Notes: a model not told the origin generated them from the letters alone. Positions 33,579 to 43,422 are shown, counted from the first letter of the stretch. The stretch: DNA of 64,000 nt from an uncultured Agathobacter sp. (GCA_910587655.1 CAJUND010000010.1:69758-133757), one strand, 5' to 3'. A program made the numbers and translations.

Positions 33579-34328
33579 TCATTTAATTGTAAACTTTACG
33601 GTTCTTTTGTTCCCGGCTTTGTCCATCAGTACCAGCTTATGCTTTCCTTTTTTGCGCACAATATGACCGCTCTTTATCTTTTTCCCGTCCATTTTCGCGT
33701 ATTTCATTCCGCTTCCTTTGTCGGAAAAGGTGATTTTCTTGCCGGGTTTGTAGGTTTTGCCGTTTTTGATGTTGGTTTTCGGGGCAGTGTAGTCAATCGG
33801 TTCTGCGGATACTATGTATTCACTGGTCAGGCATAAACATATTTTTTCATAAGTTTCAACTGACAGATATCTTCTTCCGCCACCATTACAGGCCATATAT
33901 ATATCACTGCCAGCCGCCATAACCGTAAGGCTGTTTACAGTGCATGGATAACATGTAGATATGTCCGCGACTGTCAGCTCTTTCCCGGCAGGATATTTCA
34001 CAGTAATTACTATTCCGTTCTCTTCAAACAATCTCACCCTGTCCCACGGCAGCACGCAGTTACATAATACAGGAACTTCTCCAAGCGCCGCCTCCATAAT
34101 CTGAATAATTTCTACTTCTGCATTTTTTTGCAGGATAAGTTCTTTCCCTTCCTTTTTTATGGTTATGGTATATTCCGTTTGTTCATCAAAAGAAGCTGCT
34201 GCTTTGTTTTTTCCGGCAGCCGAACTGGCAGCCGCTGCCTCACATATGTATCCTGTCTGAATGAATGGAATATATACCGCCAGTACGCCAGCCAGCAGAA
34301 GAACAAATATTTTTTCATTCCACAACAT
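33579..34328 (-). CDS. Secreted Ig-like-tail protein coupled to the caspase-like peptidase
   Basis: A 249-residue exported protein: signal peptide (about 1-33), an unrecognised middle with a Cys pair region (STCYPCTVNS), and a C-terminal beta-sandwich (about 190-249) with GKTYKPGKKITFSDKGSGMK and MDKAGNKRTVKFTIK, a pattern of bacterial Ig-like or chitobiase-C-terminal-like domains. Its ATG overlaps the stop of the peptidase gene by one base (TAATG), so the two proteins are made together. A role as partner, propeptide-like inhibitor or adaptor of the peptidase is inference from this coupling only. Confidence 0.7.
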   Translation of the reverse strand: MLWNEKIFVLLLAGVLAVYIPFIQTGYICEAAAASSAAGKNKAAASFDEQTEYTITIKKEGKELILQKNAEVEIIQIMEAALGEVPVLCNCVLPWDRVRLFEENGIVITVKYPAGKELTVADISTCYPCTVNSLTVMAAGSDIYMACNGGGRRYLSVETYEKICLCLTSEYIVSAEPIDYTAPKTNIKNGKTYKPGKKITFSDKGSGMKYAKMDGKKIKSGHIVRKKGKHKLVLMDKAGNKRTVKFTIK

Positions 34329-37081
34329 TAATTCACCCCCTGTATCTTAACGTTGTCTATTAATACAGCCGTATCAAATGCAGAATCTCCCTCATCCCAG
34401 ACTTCAAATGACAAAGTCACATATTGTCCGCAATAGGAACTTACATCAAATTCCACTGTCTTCCAACCAGTCTGATATGCCGTGTGATCCCCTCCGGCAA
34501 AATCAACCCCGGATACCTTGCGCCAGTCAGCGGTATTTACAGATTCATGAACCAGTTCCTTATATTCATCTCCATCTGCATTATATATTTTCGCCGAAAA
34601 TGTATCGTCATATTCTGACCCCACATATTCCATCGGTTCCTCTGAAACAACATTATAGCTAAATGACAGCTGCTTTGCCTCTTCCGGAACTTTAAATCTC
34701 TGGGACATAGTACTGCCCACAGCATCATCCAGATACTCCTCTTCGCCAGAGCCAATACCTGTGGTTAGAATTGCCATATACCTCCCATCAACCGGCGCAA
34801 GTTCTCCAAGCATTGTTACCGTTCTCACATCCCCTTCTTTTATCCACCCCCGCAGAGTTTCCTCCTCGGTTTCCTCAGGTTCTTTTTCAAAACTTCCCTT
34901 TAACAGCCCGCCTTTCCATAACGTAAATTCTGTATCCCCATACCACACTGGGTACGCAATATCATCCGGATCCGGATATTTCTTTTTATATTCCCTATCA
35001 TTCATCCCACACCTGAGAACACACTCTTTAAATGCCTCTCCTGTTGTTGTGCCATTTGTCATGGCAAGCACAAATGTTCTTAACATTTCACGGGAATATT
35101 CTCCATCCACAGAACCATGAAATCCCATAATAAACTCTGCACCGCCTTTTTTGATTGCTTTTGCCAGAGTATCATCTTTACCGGAATCATATCCAAACCC
35201 ACTGCAGTTTTCCATAAACACAACAGAACCCTTAAGTTCTTTCTTCTTATAGGTACTGGAAAACAACCCCGGTAAAATCACATAATAACCGCCCTTTCCT
35301 TTTGCCGTTCTCCCTATTCGATGCTTATTCAAATCTTCTTTATAGTTATCATTTTTCTTTTTTGTAACTTTGTCTCGCGTAAATAACGCCGGAACTGATA
35401 TTTCCTTCTTTTTTGAATTTTCATATGAATAATAACCGCCGTGCATCGAAAATACAATTACTGATTTACCTTTCAGCTTATTTTTAAAATCCGAAACCGT
35501 CACCTTATCATCTATCTTGGTATTCACCCCCATACTTTTCCACTCTTTTTTATACTGTTCATAATATGCATACCTATCCCTTTCATCTTCTCTGAAAGCA
35601 TAAAGCACCTGCACCGGATTAGTTTTTTTCACGGAATTTGCAAGGGCTGATTTTAATACCTTTTCATGCAAATCCATCCCACCACCACGTTCACTGTTTC
35701 CCACTCCATTACATCCATCTTCACATTCTTCAAGAAACACACTTCCCAGCACGCCACATGCATATGTAAAGAAATACCCATGCACATCTGAATTATAATA
35801 AATCGTATCTTCCCTTATCAGTTCATAAGAATAATCTTTTGTACCTTCTGTAGCAAGTGTTTTCAGAATAGAAACCCCCTGCTTTTCTTTTTCCGCCAAT
35901 GGCAGCTCTTTGAACCCTTCACCTGATAACCAGGCTGATAACACAGCATCCACCTCATCCATTTCCCCATTTTCCTGATCAGTGAACCCTTCAAACACCG
36001 AAATTTCCACAGGCTCTGATATAATATCCTCATACTCCGCGCAAAAAACATAATCTTTTTCCTTTGAAATATCAATATCAGCCTTACATGTATATACCCC
36101 GTCGCCTTTCATGTCATCCCCGCTGAAGCTGTAATCCCCGTCATCCGTAAATGTACCAACTCCCTGACCGGTTTCCTTGTCAACCAGCGTAATTGAAGGC
36201 ACAACCATTTCTGTGCGGGCATAAAAGAAAATGGTTTTATTTCCCGGCTCCGCTGGAATTTCCGTTTCGTCTGTTGATAAATCAATGACTCCCTTAATCT
36301 CAGGTTTAACTTCCGGCTCCTTTTCAAATTCATAGTCAATCAAAACCGAAGTCATCACCACATTTTCAATGGATGCTTCCGTTCCTTCGGGACTTGCAGC
36401 AACAAACCCAATCTTTACAGATTCCCCGGAAGGAATTGGATTCGTCCACATTTCACTTGCAATTTTATAATGATTATCTGTATTCTCAATTACTCTTGCA
36501 TCCCACAAATTATCAATTACAAAATTAGTGTCAAAAGTCAAATCCCATGCTTCCAGCGGCTGTTCTGATGTATTTTCAATTACAATCTCACCCTTGAAAC
36601 CGGCATCCCAGGACTCTGTTACAGCCATTTTCACATTACAGCCGCTTTCCATCTGTTCCCTTTTTGAGCATAATTCAAATTTTTCCGGAAAGCCGTTCTC
36701 CGCCGGGATAAGTGTATATCCAAAATTTACGCTCTGTCCGGAGGCAATTTCAAAATTATGTTTTACATTTCTTATAACATAACTGTTTCCTTCTTTTTCT
36801 GCAATATCCGCATTCCATATATTTGTAATCTCACCTTTGGCATCATACAAAAACGCCCAGTTAAAAACAGATTCTGAACCAGTATTTTTTACTGTTATTT
36901 CAATATTCTGCCCGTTCTCCCATGCACCCGTTACAAGATACTGAATTTCAAGTCCTTCATACGTATATGTTTTCCCTTGTTCCGCCATTGCCGGGTATGA
37001 TGGTATCATTGTAATAAGCATTGCAAATACAATAATCCCTGACAAACATTTCCTCATGTTCCTTAAAATTTTTTCCTTCAT
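34328..37081 (-). CDS. Secreted caspase/CHAT-like (clan CD) cysteine peptidase with two CBM2-like domains
   Basis: A 917-residue protein from ATG 37081 (GGAGGATAAG upstream). After the signal peptide (about 1-33) come two related CBM2-like domains (about 36-145 and 149-250), each with the 'W..G...I.I.NT' pattern. A beta domain with GDDMKGDGVYTC follows. The peptidase region has the clan CD pair His547 in VFSMHGG and Cys626 in VFMENCSGFG. It continues with EFIMGFHGSVDGEYSREMLR and MTNGTTTGEAFKECV, the order seen in CHAT and C25-like peptidases. A C-terminal jelly-roll, choice-of-anchor-like domain ends DTAVLIDNVKIQ. It probably cleaves proteins at the cell surface or on a polysaccharide matrix. 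Substrate unknown. Confidence 0.75.
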   Translation of the reverse strand: MKEKILRNMRKCLSGIIVFAMLITMIPSYPAMAEQGKTYTYEGLEIQYLVTGAWENGQNIEITVKNTGSESVFNWAFLYDAKGEITNIWNADIAEKEGNSYVIRNVKHNFEIASGQSVNFGYTLIPAENGFPEKFELCSKREQMESGCNVKMAVTESWDAGFKGEIVIENTSEQPLEAWDLTFDTNFVIDNLWDARVIENTDNHYKIASEMWTNPIPSGESVKIGFVAASPEGTEASIENVVMTSVLIDYEFEKEPEVKPEIKGVIDLSTDETEIPAEPGNKTIFFYARTEMVVPSITLVDKETGQGVGTFTDDGDYSFSGDDMKGDGVYTCKADIDISKEKDYVFCAEYEDIISEPVEISVFEGFTDQENGEMDEVDAVLSAWLSGEGFKELPLAEKEKQGVSILKTLATEGTKDYSYELIREDTIYYNSDVHGYFFTYACGVLGSVFLEECEDGCNGVGNSERGGGMDLHEKVLKSALANSVKKTNPVQVLYAFREDERDRYAYYEQYKKEWKSMGVNTKIDDKVTVSDFKNKLKGKSVIVFSMHGGYYSYENSKKKEISVPALFTRDKVTKKKNDNYKEDLNKHRIGRTAKGKGGYYVILPGLFSSTYKKKELKGSVVFMENCSGFGYDSGKDDTLAKAIKKGGAEFIMGFHGSVDGEYSREMLRTFVLAMTNGTTTGEAFKECVLRCGMNDREYKKKYPDPDDIAYPVWYGDTEFTLWKGGLLKGSFEKEPEETEEETLRGWIKEGDVRTVTMLGELAPVDGRYMAILTTGIGSGEEEYLDDAVGSTMSQRFKVPEEAKQLSFSYNVVSEEPMEYVGSEYDDTFSAKIYNADGDEYKELVHESVNTADWRKVSGVDFAGGDHTAYQTGWKTVEFDVSSYCGQYVTLSFEVWDEGDSAFDTAVLIDNVKIQGVN

Positions 37082-37417
37082 CTTATCCTCCAGATATTTT
37101 ATATTTTTCCCACTCATCCACCCATCCACAAAACAAATCCTATAATAAATAACAAACATTCATTTTATTTCATATAAAAATTATGCATGATTGGGATTAC
37201 AACTACGATAATATCATAGTAACAAAATGAAATGTTTATAATATATAAGAAATTACTGGAAGTATTTTATTCAAATTACACATACCATTTGACGTGAACG
37301 AACTGCCGCAACGGAATAAACCACAATTATATCTTTATACGGGAAAATCTGTATAGAACTGCATCAGATATGTACCATCAGAAATCTCATCTGCCGGAAA
37401 TGATTTCGGCTGAAAAT
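37082..37417 (-). other. AT-rich leader upstream of the peptidase gene
   Basis: No gene was seen. It contains several TATAAT-like matches (for example minus-strand TATAAT at 37326-37331) without a convincing -35, a small hairpin GCCG..CGGC (37393-37410), and a 16-bp motif CCATTTGACGTGAACG (37285-37300) that also occurs at 32344-32359. Confidence 0.5.
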
Positions 37418-37562
37418 AAAAAAGACAGCCACAAAGCTGTCTTTTTAGGAGAAGGTATTTTTACTATGGGGTATAGTAAAAACTATATAATGTATTGGGG
37501 GTTTTTACAGTTATTATAATACCACGGCAGTACAAAGAAGTGTGCACAAATCGCACAAAAAA
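37418..37562. repeat. Duplicated intergenic element, copy 2
   Basis: Near-identical to 32169-32312: hairpin AAAAAAGACAGC/GCTGTCTTTTT, AGGAGAAGG, ATG at 37466, a G5 run, minus-strand TATAAT (37513-37518) and TGTGCACAAATCGCACAAAA. The tiny plus-strand ORF here reads MGYSKNYIMYWGFLQLL and stops. Hairpin loops differ (CCACAA versus TGCAAA) while stems are kept. Confidence 0.85.
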
Positions 37563-37695
37563 ACGCCTTTGTTTTTGTATAATTTATACAGTACCTTTGC
37601 CCTATTTTTCCAGCAATCCATCCAATTCTGCACAATAAACCATAAAAAACGGAGGACCGAAATTGTATCCCCCGTTTTTCGTACTGATAACCACA

Positions 37696-39516
37696 CTATT
37701 CAAACAACGCTTCAAATTCTTCCCGCGTAATCTTTTCTTTTTCAAGCAGAAGCTCGGCACAGCGGTCTAAAACGCTGCGGTTTTCGCTGATGATGCGTTT
37801 TGCCTCAGCGTATGCATGGTCGATAATCGCCCGTACCTCCGTGTCAATCGCGGAAGCAATGCCTTCGCTGTAATTACGCGCATGTGCGAGATCACGTCCG
37901 ATAAATACCTCGTCGTCGTCATCCCTGTAGCAGATCAGACCGATATTTTCCGACATTCCGTAACGTGTCACCATATCCCGCGCCATCTGGGTCGCCTGCT
38001 TGATATCCTGCGACGCTCCTGTCGTGATATCGTCAAATACAAGCTCCTCCGCCACGCGGCCGCCAAGGTCCACGATCAGCTCCTGCTGCATGCGGCCTTT
38101 GGAATTAAACATCTCGTCTCTTTCAGGCAGCGGCATCGTATAGCCCGCCGCGCCGTTTCCGGTCGGAATAATGGATACGGTATGCACCGGCCCCACATCC
38201 GGAAGCAGATGGAACAGGATTGCGTGTCCGGATTCGTGGAACGCCGTAATCTTTTTTTCCTTCTCGGAAATCACGCGGCTGTGCTTTTCTGTTCCGATAC
38301 CCACTTTGATAAACGCTTTCTCGATATCCTCCTGCACCAGGAACGCACGTTTCGTCTTTGCCGCATTGATTGCAGCCTCGTTCAGAAGGTTCTCCAGGTC
38401 TGCGCCGGTAAATCCGGCAGTTGTCTGTGCAATGCGCTTTAAATCCACATCGTCCCCGACCGGCTTGTTTTTGGCATGTACGGCAAGAATTTCCTCACGG
38501 CCTGACACATCCGGCCTGCCGACCATAATTTTACGGTCAAAACGTCCCGGACGCATGATTGCCGGGTCGAGAATATCCACACGGTTTGTCGCAGCCATGA
38601 CAATGATTCCCTCATTGACGCCGAAACCGTCCATTTCCACAAGCATCTGGTTTAAGGTCTGCTCGCGTTCGTCATGTCCGCCGCCCATTCCGGTTCCGCG
38701 TCTTCTGGCAACCGCGTCAATCTCATCAATAAACACGATACACGGCGCATTTTTCTTGGCGTCGTCAAACAGATCCCTGACACGCGAAGCGCCCACGCCG
38801 ACAAACATTTCCACGAAATCCGAACCGGAAATGCTAAAGAACGGCACTTTTGCTTCGCCTGCAACCGCCTTTGCCAGCAGTGTCTTACCGGTTCCCGGAG
38901 GTCCGACAAGGAGCACGCCCTTCGGGATTCTCGCGCCAAGCTTCGTGTATTTCTTCGGGTCACGAAGAAAATCCACAAGTTCTTCCAGTTCTTCTTTTTC
39001 TTCCCGCAGTCCTGCCACGTTTTCAAAGGTCGTGTGATTGTCCTCTTCCGTGGATAGCTTCGCACGGTTCTTTCCAAAGTTCATCATCCTGCCGCCGCTG
39101 TTATTTGCCGCAGCGTTATTGTTTAAGATAATAAACAGTATAAATATCGCCCCGAAAATAAGCAGGTACGGCAGAAGCGTCATAATCCAGCTTTCTGTCG
39201 GCACATCCGCAAGCGTATATTTTTCAAATCCGCTGTCCTCCATCAGTTTCTGCATTTCATTGACATCCGAGGTATAGAGGGATACCTGCGAACCGTTTGA
39301 CAGCTCAATGCGCAGGCTTCCTGTCGGAATCTCGCGGTTCTGCACCACCCTGACCTTTGAAACGCTGCCGCTCTCAAGCGCATCTTCAAAATCAGCCTTT
39401 GTGTAAGCGCTTGTCGTTGTGTTGCCGCTTAACACATACCAGATAATGACAACCACCAGTATCAGCATGATATAAATGCCAAATCCCCGAAATCCACTTT
39501 TATTATTTGTATTCAC
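37696..39516 (-). CDS. ftsH: ATP-dependent zinc metalloprotease FtsH
   Basis: A 606-residue membrane AAA+ protease that degrades unfolded membrane proteins and short-lived regulators. It has membrane segments 12-29 and 110-131 around the external domain, Walker A GPPGTGKT (205-212), Walker B CIVFIDEIDAV, the second region of homology (NRVDILDPAIMRPGRFDRK) and the zinc site HESGH near residue 430. Length is normal. It follows hpt by 14 bp in the usual tilS-hpt-ftsH order of Firmicutes. Confidence 0.97.
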   Translation of the reverse strand: MNTNNKSGFRGFGIYIMLILVVVIIWYVLSGNTTTSAYTKADFEDALESGSVSKVRVVQNREIPTGSLRIELSNGSQVSLYTSDVNEMQKLMEDSGFEKYTLADVPTESWIMTLLPYLLIFGAIFILFIILNNNAAANNSGGRMMNFGKNRAKLSTEEDNHTTFENVAGLREEKEELEELVDFLRDPKKYTKLGARIPKGVLLVGPPGTGKTLLAKAVAGEAKVPFFSISGSDFVEMFVGVGASRVRDLFDDAKKNAPCIVFIDEIDAVARRRGTGMGGGHDEREQTLNQMLVEMDGFGVNEGIIVMAATNRVDILDPAIMRPGRFDRKIMVGRPDVSGREEILAVHAKNKPVGDDVDLKRIAQTTAGFTGADLENLLNEAAINAAKTKRAFLVQEDIEKAFIKVGIGTEKHSRVISEKEKKITAFHESGHAILFHLLPDVGPVHTVSIIPTGNGAAGYTMPLPERDEMFNSKGRMQQELIVDLGGRVAEELVFDDITTGASQDIKQATQMARDMVTRYGMSENIGLICYRDDDDEVFIGRDLAHARNYSEGIASAIDTEVRAIIDHAYAEAKRIISENRSVLDRCAELLLEKEKITREEFEALFE

Positions 39517-39530
39517 GATGTTCTCCTTTT

Positions 39531-40076
39531 CTATTCTGTCTCTTCCAAAATACCGATATATGGAAGATTGCGGTATCTCTGGTCGTAATCCATTCCAAAT
39601 CCCACAACGAACTTATCCGGAATCACAAACCCGGTATAATCCACGTTTAGTCCGTCCACCTCGCGCCGCTCCGGTTTATCCAGAAGCGTGCATATGGTAA
39701 GCGTTTTCGGATTACGGCTTTCAAAAATGGCAAGCAGACGGCTTAAGGTGTGTCCGCTGTCCACGATATCCTCAACCACAATCACATTTTCCCCTTCAAT
39801 TGAATGCTCCAGGTCTTTTTTTATGTTTACCACGCCTGAAGAACATTTTTTGCACCCATAGCTTGAAACTGACATAAAGTCAATCGTCATCGGCAGGGCA
39901 ATCCTTTTTGCAAGCTCTGCCGTAAAAAAGACGGAGCCTTTCAGAATACATACCAGGTATACCGGCTGCCCGGCAAAACGCCTGGTGATTTCTGCACCAA
40001 TTTCCGCAATCCGGCGGTTTAACTGCTCTTCCGTAAGATAGACGGAGATATGATGTTTCTCCCTGTCATCCATCAC
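39531..40076 (-). CDS. hpt: Hypoxanthine phosphoribosyltransferase
   Basis: A 181-residue purine salvage enzyme making IMP/GMP from hypoxanthine/guanine and PRPP. It has the PRPP loop VIVVEDIVDSGHTL, the flexible loop with MSVSSYG, and the purine-contact VDGLNVDYTGFVIPDKFVVG. Two adjacent ATGs (40076, 40073) are possible. It lies between tilS and ftsH as in Bacillus. Confidence 0.96.
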   Translation of the reverse strand: MMDDREKHHISVYLTEEQLNRRIAEIGAEITRRFAGQPVYLVCILKGSVFFTAELAKRIALPMTIDFMSVSSYGCKKCSSGVVNIKKDLEHSIEGENVIVVEDIVDSGHTLSRLLAIFESRNPKTLTICTLLDKPERREVDGLNVDYTGFVIPDKFVVGFGMDYDQRYRNLPYIGILEETE

Positions 40077-40114
40077 ACGTTTCCTCCTGTATCCATAATG
40101 TCATGCCCCGCAGG

Positions 40115-41569
40115 TCAGCTCTGCACAGACGGGCCTTCACCTGATCCGCTCCATGTAACCTCAAGAATGGTTCTGGTATCCTCCGTCACCTGTGCCCCGT
40201 ATCCCATACGCCTGCCCGTAATCCAGAGGATCCGGGATTCTTCTGCAAGAAGAAGCAGTCTGTCGCGCTCTGTATCCGGAACCTTTTCATCCGTCAGGTA
40301 ATCCTTTAATTTTTTGCGGTGACCGCCCGCATCCATGATAAAATAATCCCCCGGTCTTCTGCTGCGGATAAAAATACCATTCTTTATCTTATCATAATCA
40401 AACCATTTCGTATACATTTTTTGAGGAATTTTACCAAAATTTCCATTAAATTCAAAAACGCGGAAAACAAACGTCTGTCCGTCCGCTTCTATGTCCAGCC
40501 GTCCTGTCCTGTTTTCCTTTAAATCCGCCAACTGTCCGTGGGAAATTTCCCGCAGGACGGTATGCGTTTTGTCTGCAGGACGTCCAATCACAATCCAGCC
40601 GTAGCTGCGCTTCGCTACCAGCCCGTAAGGCAGGCTGATACTGGTCCCGGTCTGTTTTCTGCAGAGTTCCAGCACCGCCAGTATGTGTACGGCTGCAATA
40701 TCTTTTTTTGAGCCTGCCGCCTCACCGGCAGCCCTGTGGATCATCTGTTTCTGCAAAAATGCCGGAAGCTCCAGCAGTTTTTCTGTGCAGACCAGTATGT
40801 TCCCTTCCTGTTTCTTTACGGTTTCCGCATATTCCCGCTCTGCGGCGTGCCCGATATAATCCCTCAGCTCTGACATTCCTTCCGCCATCCGGTTCATATG
40901 CCAGACTGCCTGCGGATTAATGCCTGCAAGCTCCGGCATCACCCTGCCGCGGATTCTGTTGCGGCTGTACTGCATGCTTTCATTTGTGCTGTCCCTGCAG
41001 TATTCCTGCCCGCGCTCCTTTAAAAAAGCTTCTATTTCCTTTCTGCCTGTGCCAAGCAGCGGACGGATATACACCCTTCCCTCAGCATCGGTCCGTACCG
41101 GCGCCATGCCGCACATACCGTCCAGACCGCAGCCCCGTATCATCTGAAACAGCACCGTCTCGGCATTATCCTCCATATGGTGGGCAACGGCAATTTTTGT
41201 CTTCCCCTGCTGCGCCCCGCTGTCTGCCGCCCCGGCAAGCTCCCGGTACCTTAAAATCCTTGCAGCCTCCTCCTCACCAAGATGGTGACCAAGGGCATAA
41301 GCCGGTACGTCCACATCCCTCCTGCGGCACGGCACGCCAAGCTTTTTGCACAGCTTTTGCACAAACGCGGCATCCCGCCTGCTTTCTTCCCCCCGGATGC
41401 CGTGTTCCACATGAACCGCTTCCAGCGCAAATCCCATTTGTTCTGACAGCTCGGCCAGGACAAGGCAGAGACATACCGAATCCGCGCCTCCTGACACTCC
41501 GAGGAATATCCTGTCCCCGGGCTCTGCCATATGGTGTTTTTCCATATAGTTTCTGACTTTATTTATCAT
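40115..41569 (-). CDS. tilS: tRNA(Ile)-lysidine synthetase
   Basis: A 484-residue enzyme that makes lysidine at C34 of tRNA-Ile(CAU), changing its decoding from Met to Ile. It has the PP-loop SGGADS (26-31), the VEHGIRGEESRRDAAFV segment, HHMEDNAETVLFQMIRG and a TilS C-terminal domain ending with WITGRRMGYG. ATG overlaps the spoIIE stop by one base. Confidence 0.95.
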   Translation of the reverse strand: MINKVRNYMEKHHMAEPGDRIFLGVSGGADSVCLCLVLAELSEQMGFALEAVHVEHGIRGEESRRDAAFVQKLCKKLGVPCRRRDVDVPAYALGHHLGEEEAARILRYRELAGAADSGAQQGKTKIAVAHHMEDNAETVLFQMIRGCGLDGMCGMAPVRTDAEGRVYIRPLLGTGRKEIEAFLKERGQEYCRDSTNESMQYSRNRIRGRVMPELAGINPQAVWHMNRMAEGMSELRDYIGHAAEREYAETVKKQEGNILVCTEKLLELPAFLQKQMIHRAAGEAAGSKKDIAAVHILAVLELCRKQTGTSISLPYGLVAKRSYGWIVIGRPADKTHTVLREISHGQLADLKENRTGRLDIEADGQTFVFRVFEFNGNFGKIPQKMYTKWFDYDKIKNGIFIRSRRPGDYFIMDAGGHRKKLKDYLTDEKVPDTERDRLLLLAEESRILWITGRRMGYGAQVTEDTRTILEVTWSGSGEGPSVQS

Positions 41570-43422
41570 TATTTCTCCCAGATGCCGGTAACGACAATTG
41601 TCATGTCATCCAGCGCATGTCCGCCGGTAAAAAGCATGACATGCTCCAGAAGGGTGTCTGCAAGCACCCCGGCGTTGTCCGTTTTAATATCGCTGATCAT
41701 TTCCGAAAGTTTGTTTTCCGGATTTTTTACATGCAGATATTCTAACACACCATCTGTCACCATGACAAGAAAATCTCCGTTTGTCATTTTTGCATGGAGC
41801 GGTTCCCCCTCATAGGACGCATCCACTCCCGCCGGAAGGGATGCGCAGGAAAGGCAGGTAACTTCCTGCCTGTGTTTTAAAAATGAAGCCGCCGCACCGA
41901 TTTTTGTCAGTTCCAGTTCCCCGGTATACAAATCCAGCTCCGCAAAATCCAGCGTGGAATAGGATTCGTTTTCCCCTTTTAACACCATTGCCGAATTCAT
42001 AATGCGGATTGCCGTATCCCCCGGAAAGCCCGCCTCAATAAATTTCTGCATCAGGTCCACAACCATGTCGCTTTCCTTGCCTGCCGCCGGGCCGCTGCCC
42101 ATTCCGTCGGAAAGACAGATATGGTATCTGCCGTCCTCCCTGGTAAACAGGGAAAAATTGTCCCCGTTTACCCGCATGCCGTCCTTTGGCTCCGCCGCCA
42201 CGCCCGAAAGAGCATAAAAACAGGTATCCTCATATACAGTTATCGGCACCGCGTCCACCGTCAGTATGGAGCGGGCGTCTTTCTGCAGGCGCATCGCCAT
42301 ACCCATGGCGCGCTCCACAGCCTTGCGGTAATTCTTGCTCGGAATGCCGCCGCCCCATTTGCTTTTTACCATGGCGCTCACACAGCGCCTTTTGTTTTCA
42401 TCCTCATAAATATGCACATCATATGCAATCAGGCCCTTTTCCCTTGCCTCAAAGGCAACCCGCGCCAGAAGGGGACGCGATTCCCGGTCGAGACATTTCC
42501 GCCCTTTTGTCCAGTCCTGCATGGCGTCTGACATTGCGTCAAGCTGCTGCGCAATGACAAGCCTGTTCTCCCTGAGCCTTTTATACCACGCCTCATTTAA
42601 TTCCATACGGGAAAACGCGGACACAGCCTCCTCCACCATCTGGGAATACCGCGGGCATTCCTCCATATATTTTCTGTTTAAAATCTCTTCCTTGGAATGA
42701 TGCGCCACAACTGCCTGCAGCATCCGGCGGACGCAGGAGGAAGTACAGGCGGAACAGGAGGAACAGTGCCTGTCCACAATCTCGCGCTCCAGTACCGCCA
42801 CACTCTCATACTCCGACATCTGTGTACGGCTTCCCATTGCGGCAAACGCGACGGACAGCTCGTCCACAGCCTCTGCAAATGCATGAATCCGTCCCGTGGT
42901 ATCCTGCATAAACACAGGCTCTGAAACAGCCATTTCCCATTTCCCCGGTTCCGGAAACAGTGTCCTTCCATACTCCGAAGCCATGTGAAGCAGATAATGA
43001 AGCAGAATAGTGGCGCCAAATACAATCACGCCCTCACTAAGCCCCATAACCAGCTCTGTACGCTCCAGCCTTGTCAGCGCCATGCCGGAGCAGTTCATTC
43101 CGGCCGAAGCGATTCCGGCTATAATCGCTGCCACCCATCCGCCGCACCGCCGGTTTGCCCATATATAAAAACGGATTCCGATTCCAAGCACCAGCAGGAC
43201 AAACAGATATTTAATGACTGCTCCCGGTTTCATACAAAATCCCATTCCTGCAAATAATCCTATGTACATCAGTATATTTTTCTTCCGGTCCATGCAGCTG
43301 ACAGCATAAAAAGCCGGTACCAGCGGATAATATCCCATAATACACACAGCAGAACACAATGCCGCAAGCACCGCGTACCCAGCCTTTCCTGTCAGTTCCA
43401 TCCATTTGTTTCCTGCATCCAT
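41569..43422 (-). CDS. spoIIE: Stage II sporulation protein E (PP2C phosphatase)
   Basis: A 617-residue membrane phosphatase that dephosphorylates SpoIIAA and so activates sigma-F in the forespore. The N-terminus has about five to six membrane segments (residues about 15-150), fewer than the ten of Bacillus, and the total is about 200 residues shorter than Bacillus SpoIIE. A Cys cluster (HCSSCSACTSSC) lies near residue 215. The C-terminal PP2C domain has ICLSDGMGSG, LDFAELDLYTGE, VMVTDGVLE and DDMTIVVTGI with the metal-binding Asp residues. A probable Spo0A-controlled promoter lies upstream. Confidence 0.93.
   Translation of the reverse strand: MDAGNKWMELTGKAGYAVLAALCSAVCIMGYYPLVPAFYAVSCMDRKKNILMYIGLFAGMGFCMKPGAVIKYLFVLLVLGIGIRFYIWANRRCGGWVAAIIAGIASAGMNCSGMALTRLERTELVMGLSEGVIVFGATILLHYLLHMASEYGRTLFPEPGKWEMAVSEPVFMQDTTGRIHAFAEAVDELSVAFAAMGSRTQMSEYESVAVLEREIVDRHCSSCSACTSSCVRRMLQAVVAHHSKEEILNRKYMEECPRYSQMVEEAVSAFSRMELNEAWYKRLRENRLVIAQQLDAMSDAMQDWTKGRKCLDRESRPLLARVAFEAREKGLIAYDVHIYEDENKRRCVSAMVKSKWGGGIPSKNYRKAVERAMGMAMRLQKDARSILTVDAVPITVYEDTCFYALSGVAAEPKDGMRVNGDNFSLFTREDGRYHICLSDGMGSGPAAGKESDMVVDLMQKFIEAGFPGDTAIRIMNSAMVLKGENESYSTLDFAELDLYTGELELTKIGAAASFLKHRQEVTCLSCASLPAGVDASYEGEPLHAKMTNGDFLVMVTDGVLEYLHVKNPENKLSEMISDIKTDNAGVLADTLLEHVMLFTGGHALDDMTIVVTGIWEK

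Noticed and set aside
38171..39037. A 288-codon plus-strand open frame opposite ftsH
   Set aside because: It is fully antisense to a complete, highly conserved gene and encodes no known motif.
41388..41393. C6 run in tilS as another variable tract
   Set aside because: The run is shorter and the tilS frame is intact through it; similar C6 runs near 18880 and 59763 also do not break genes.
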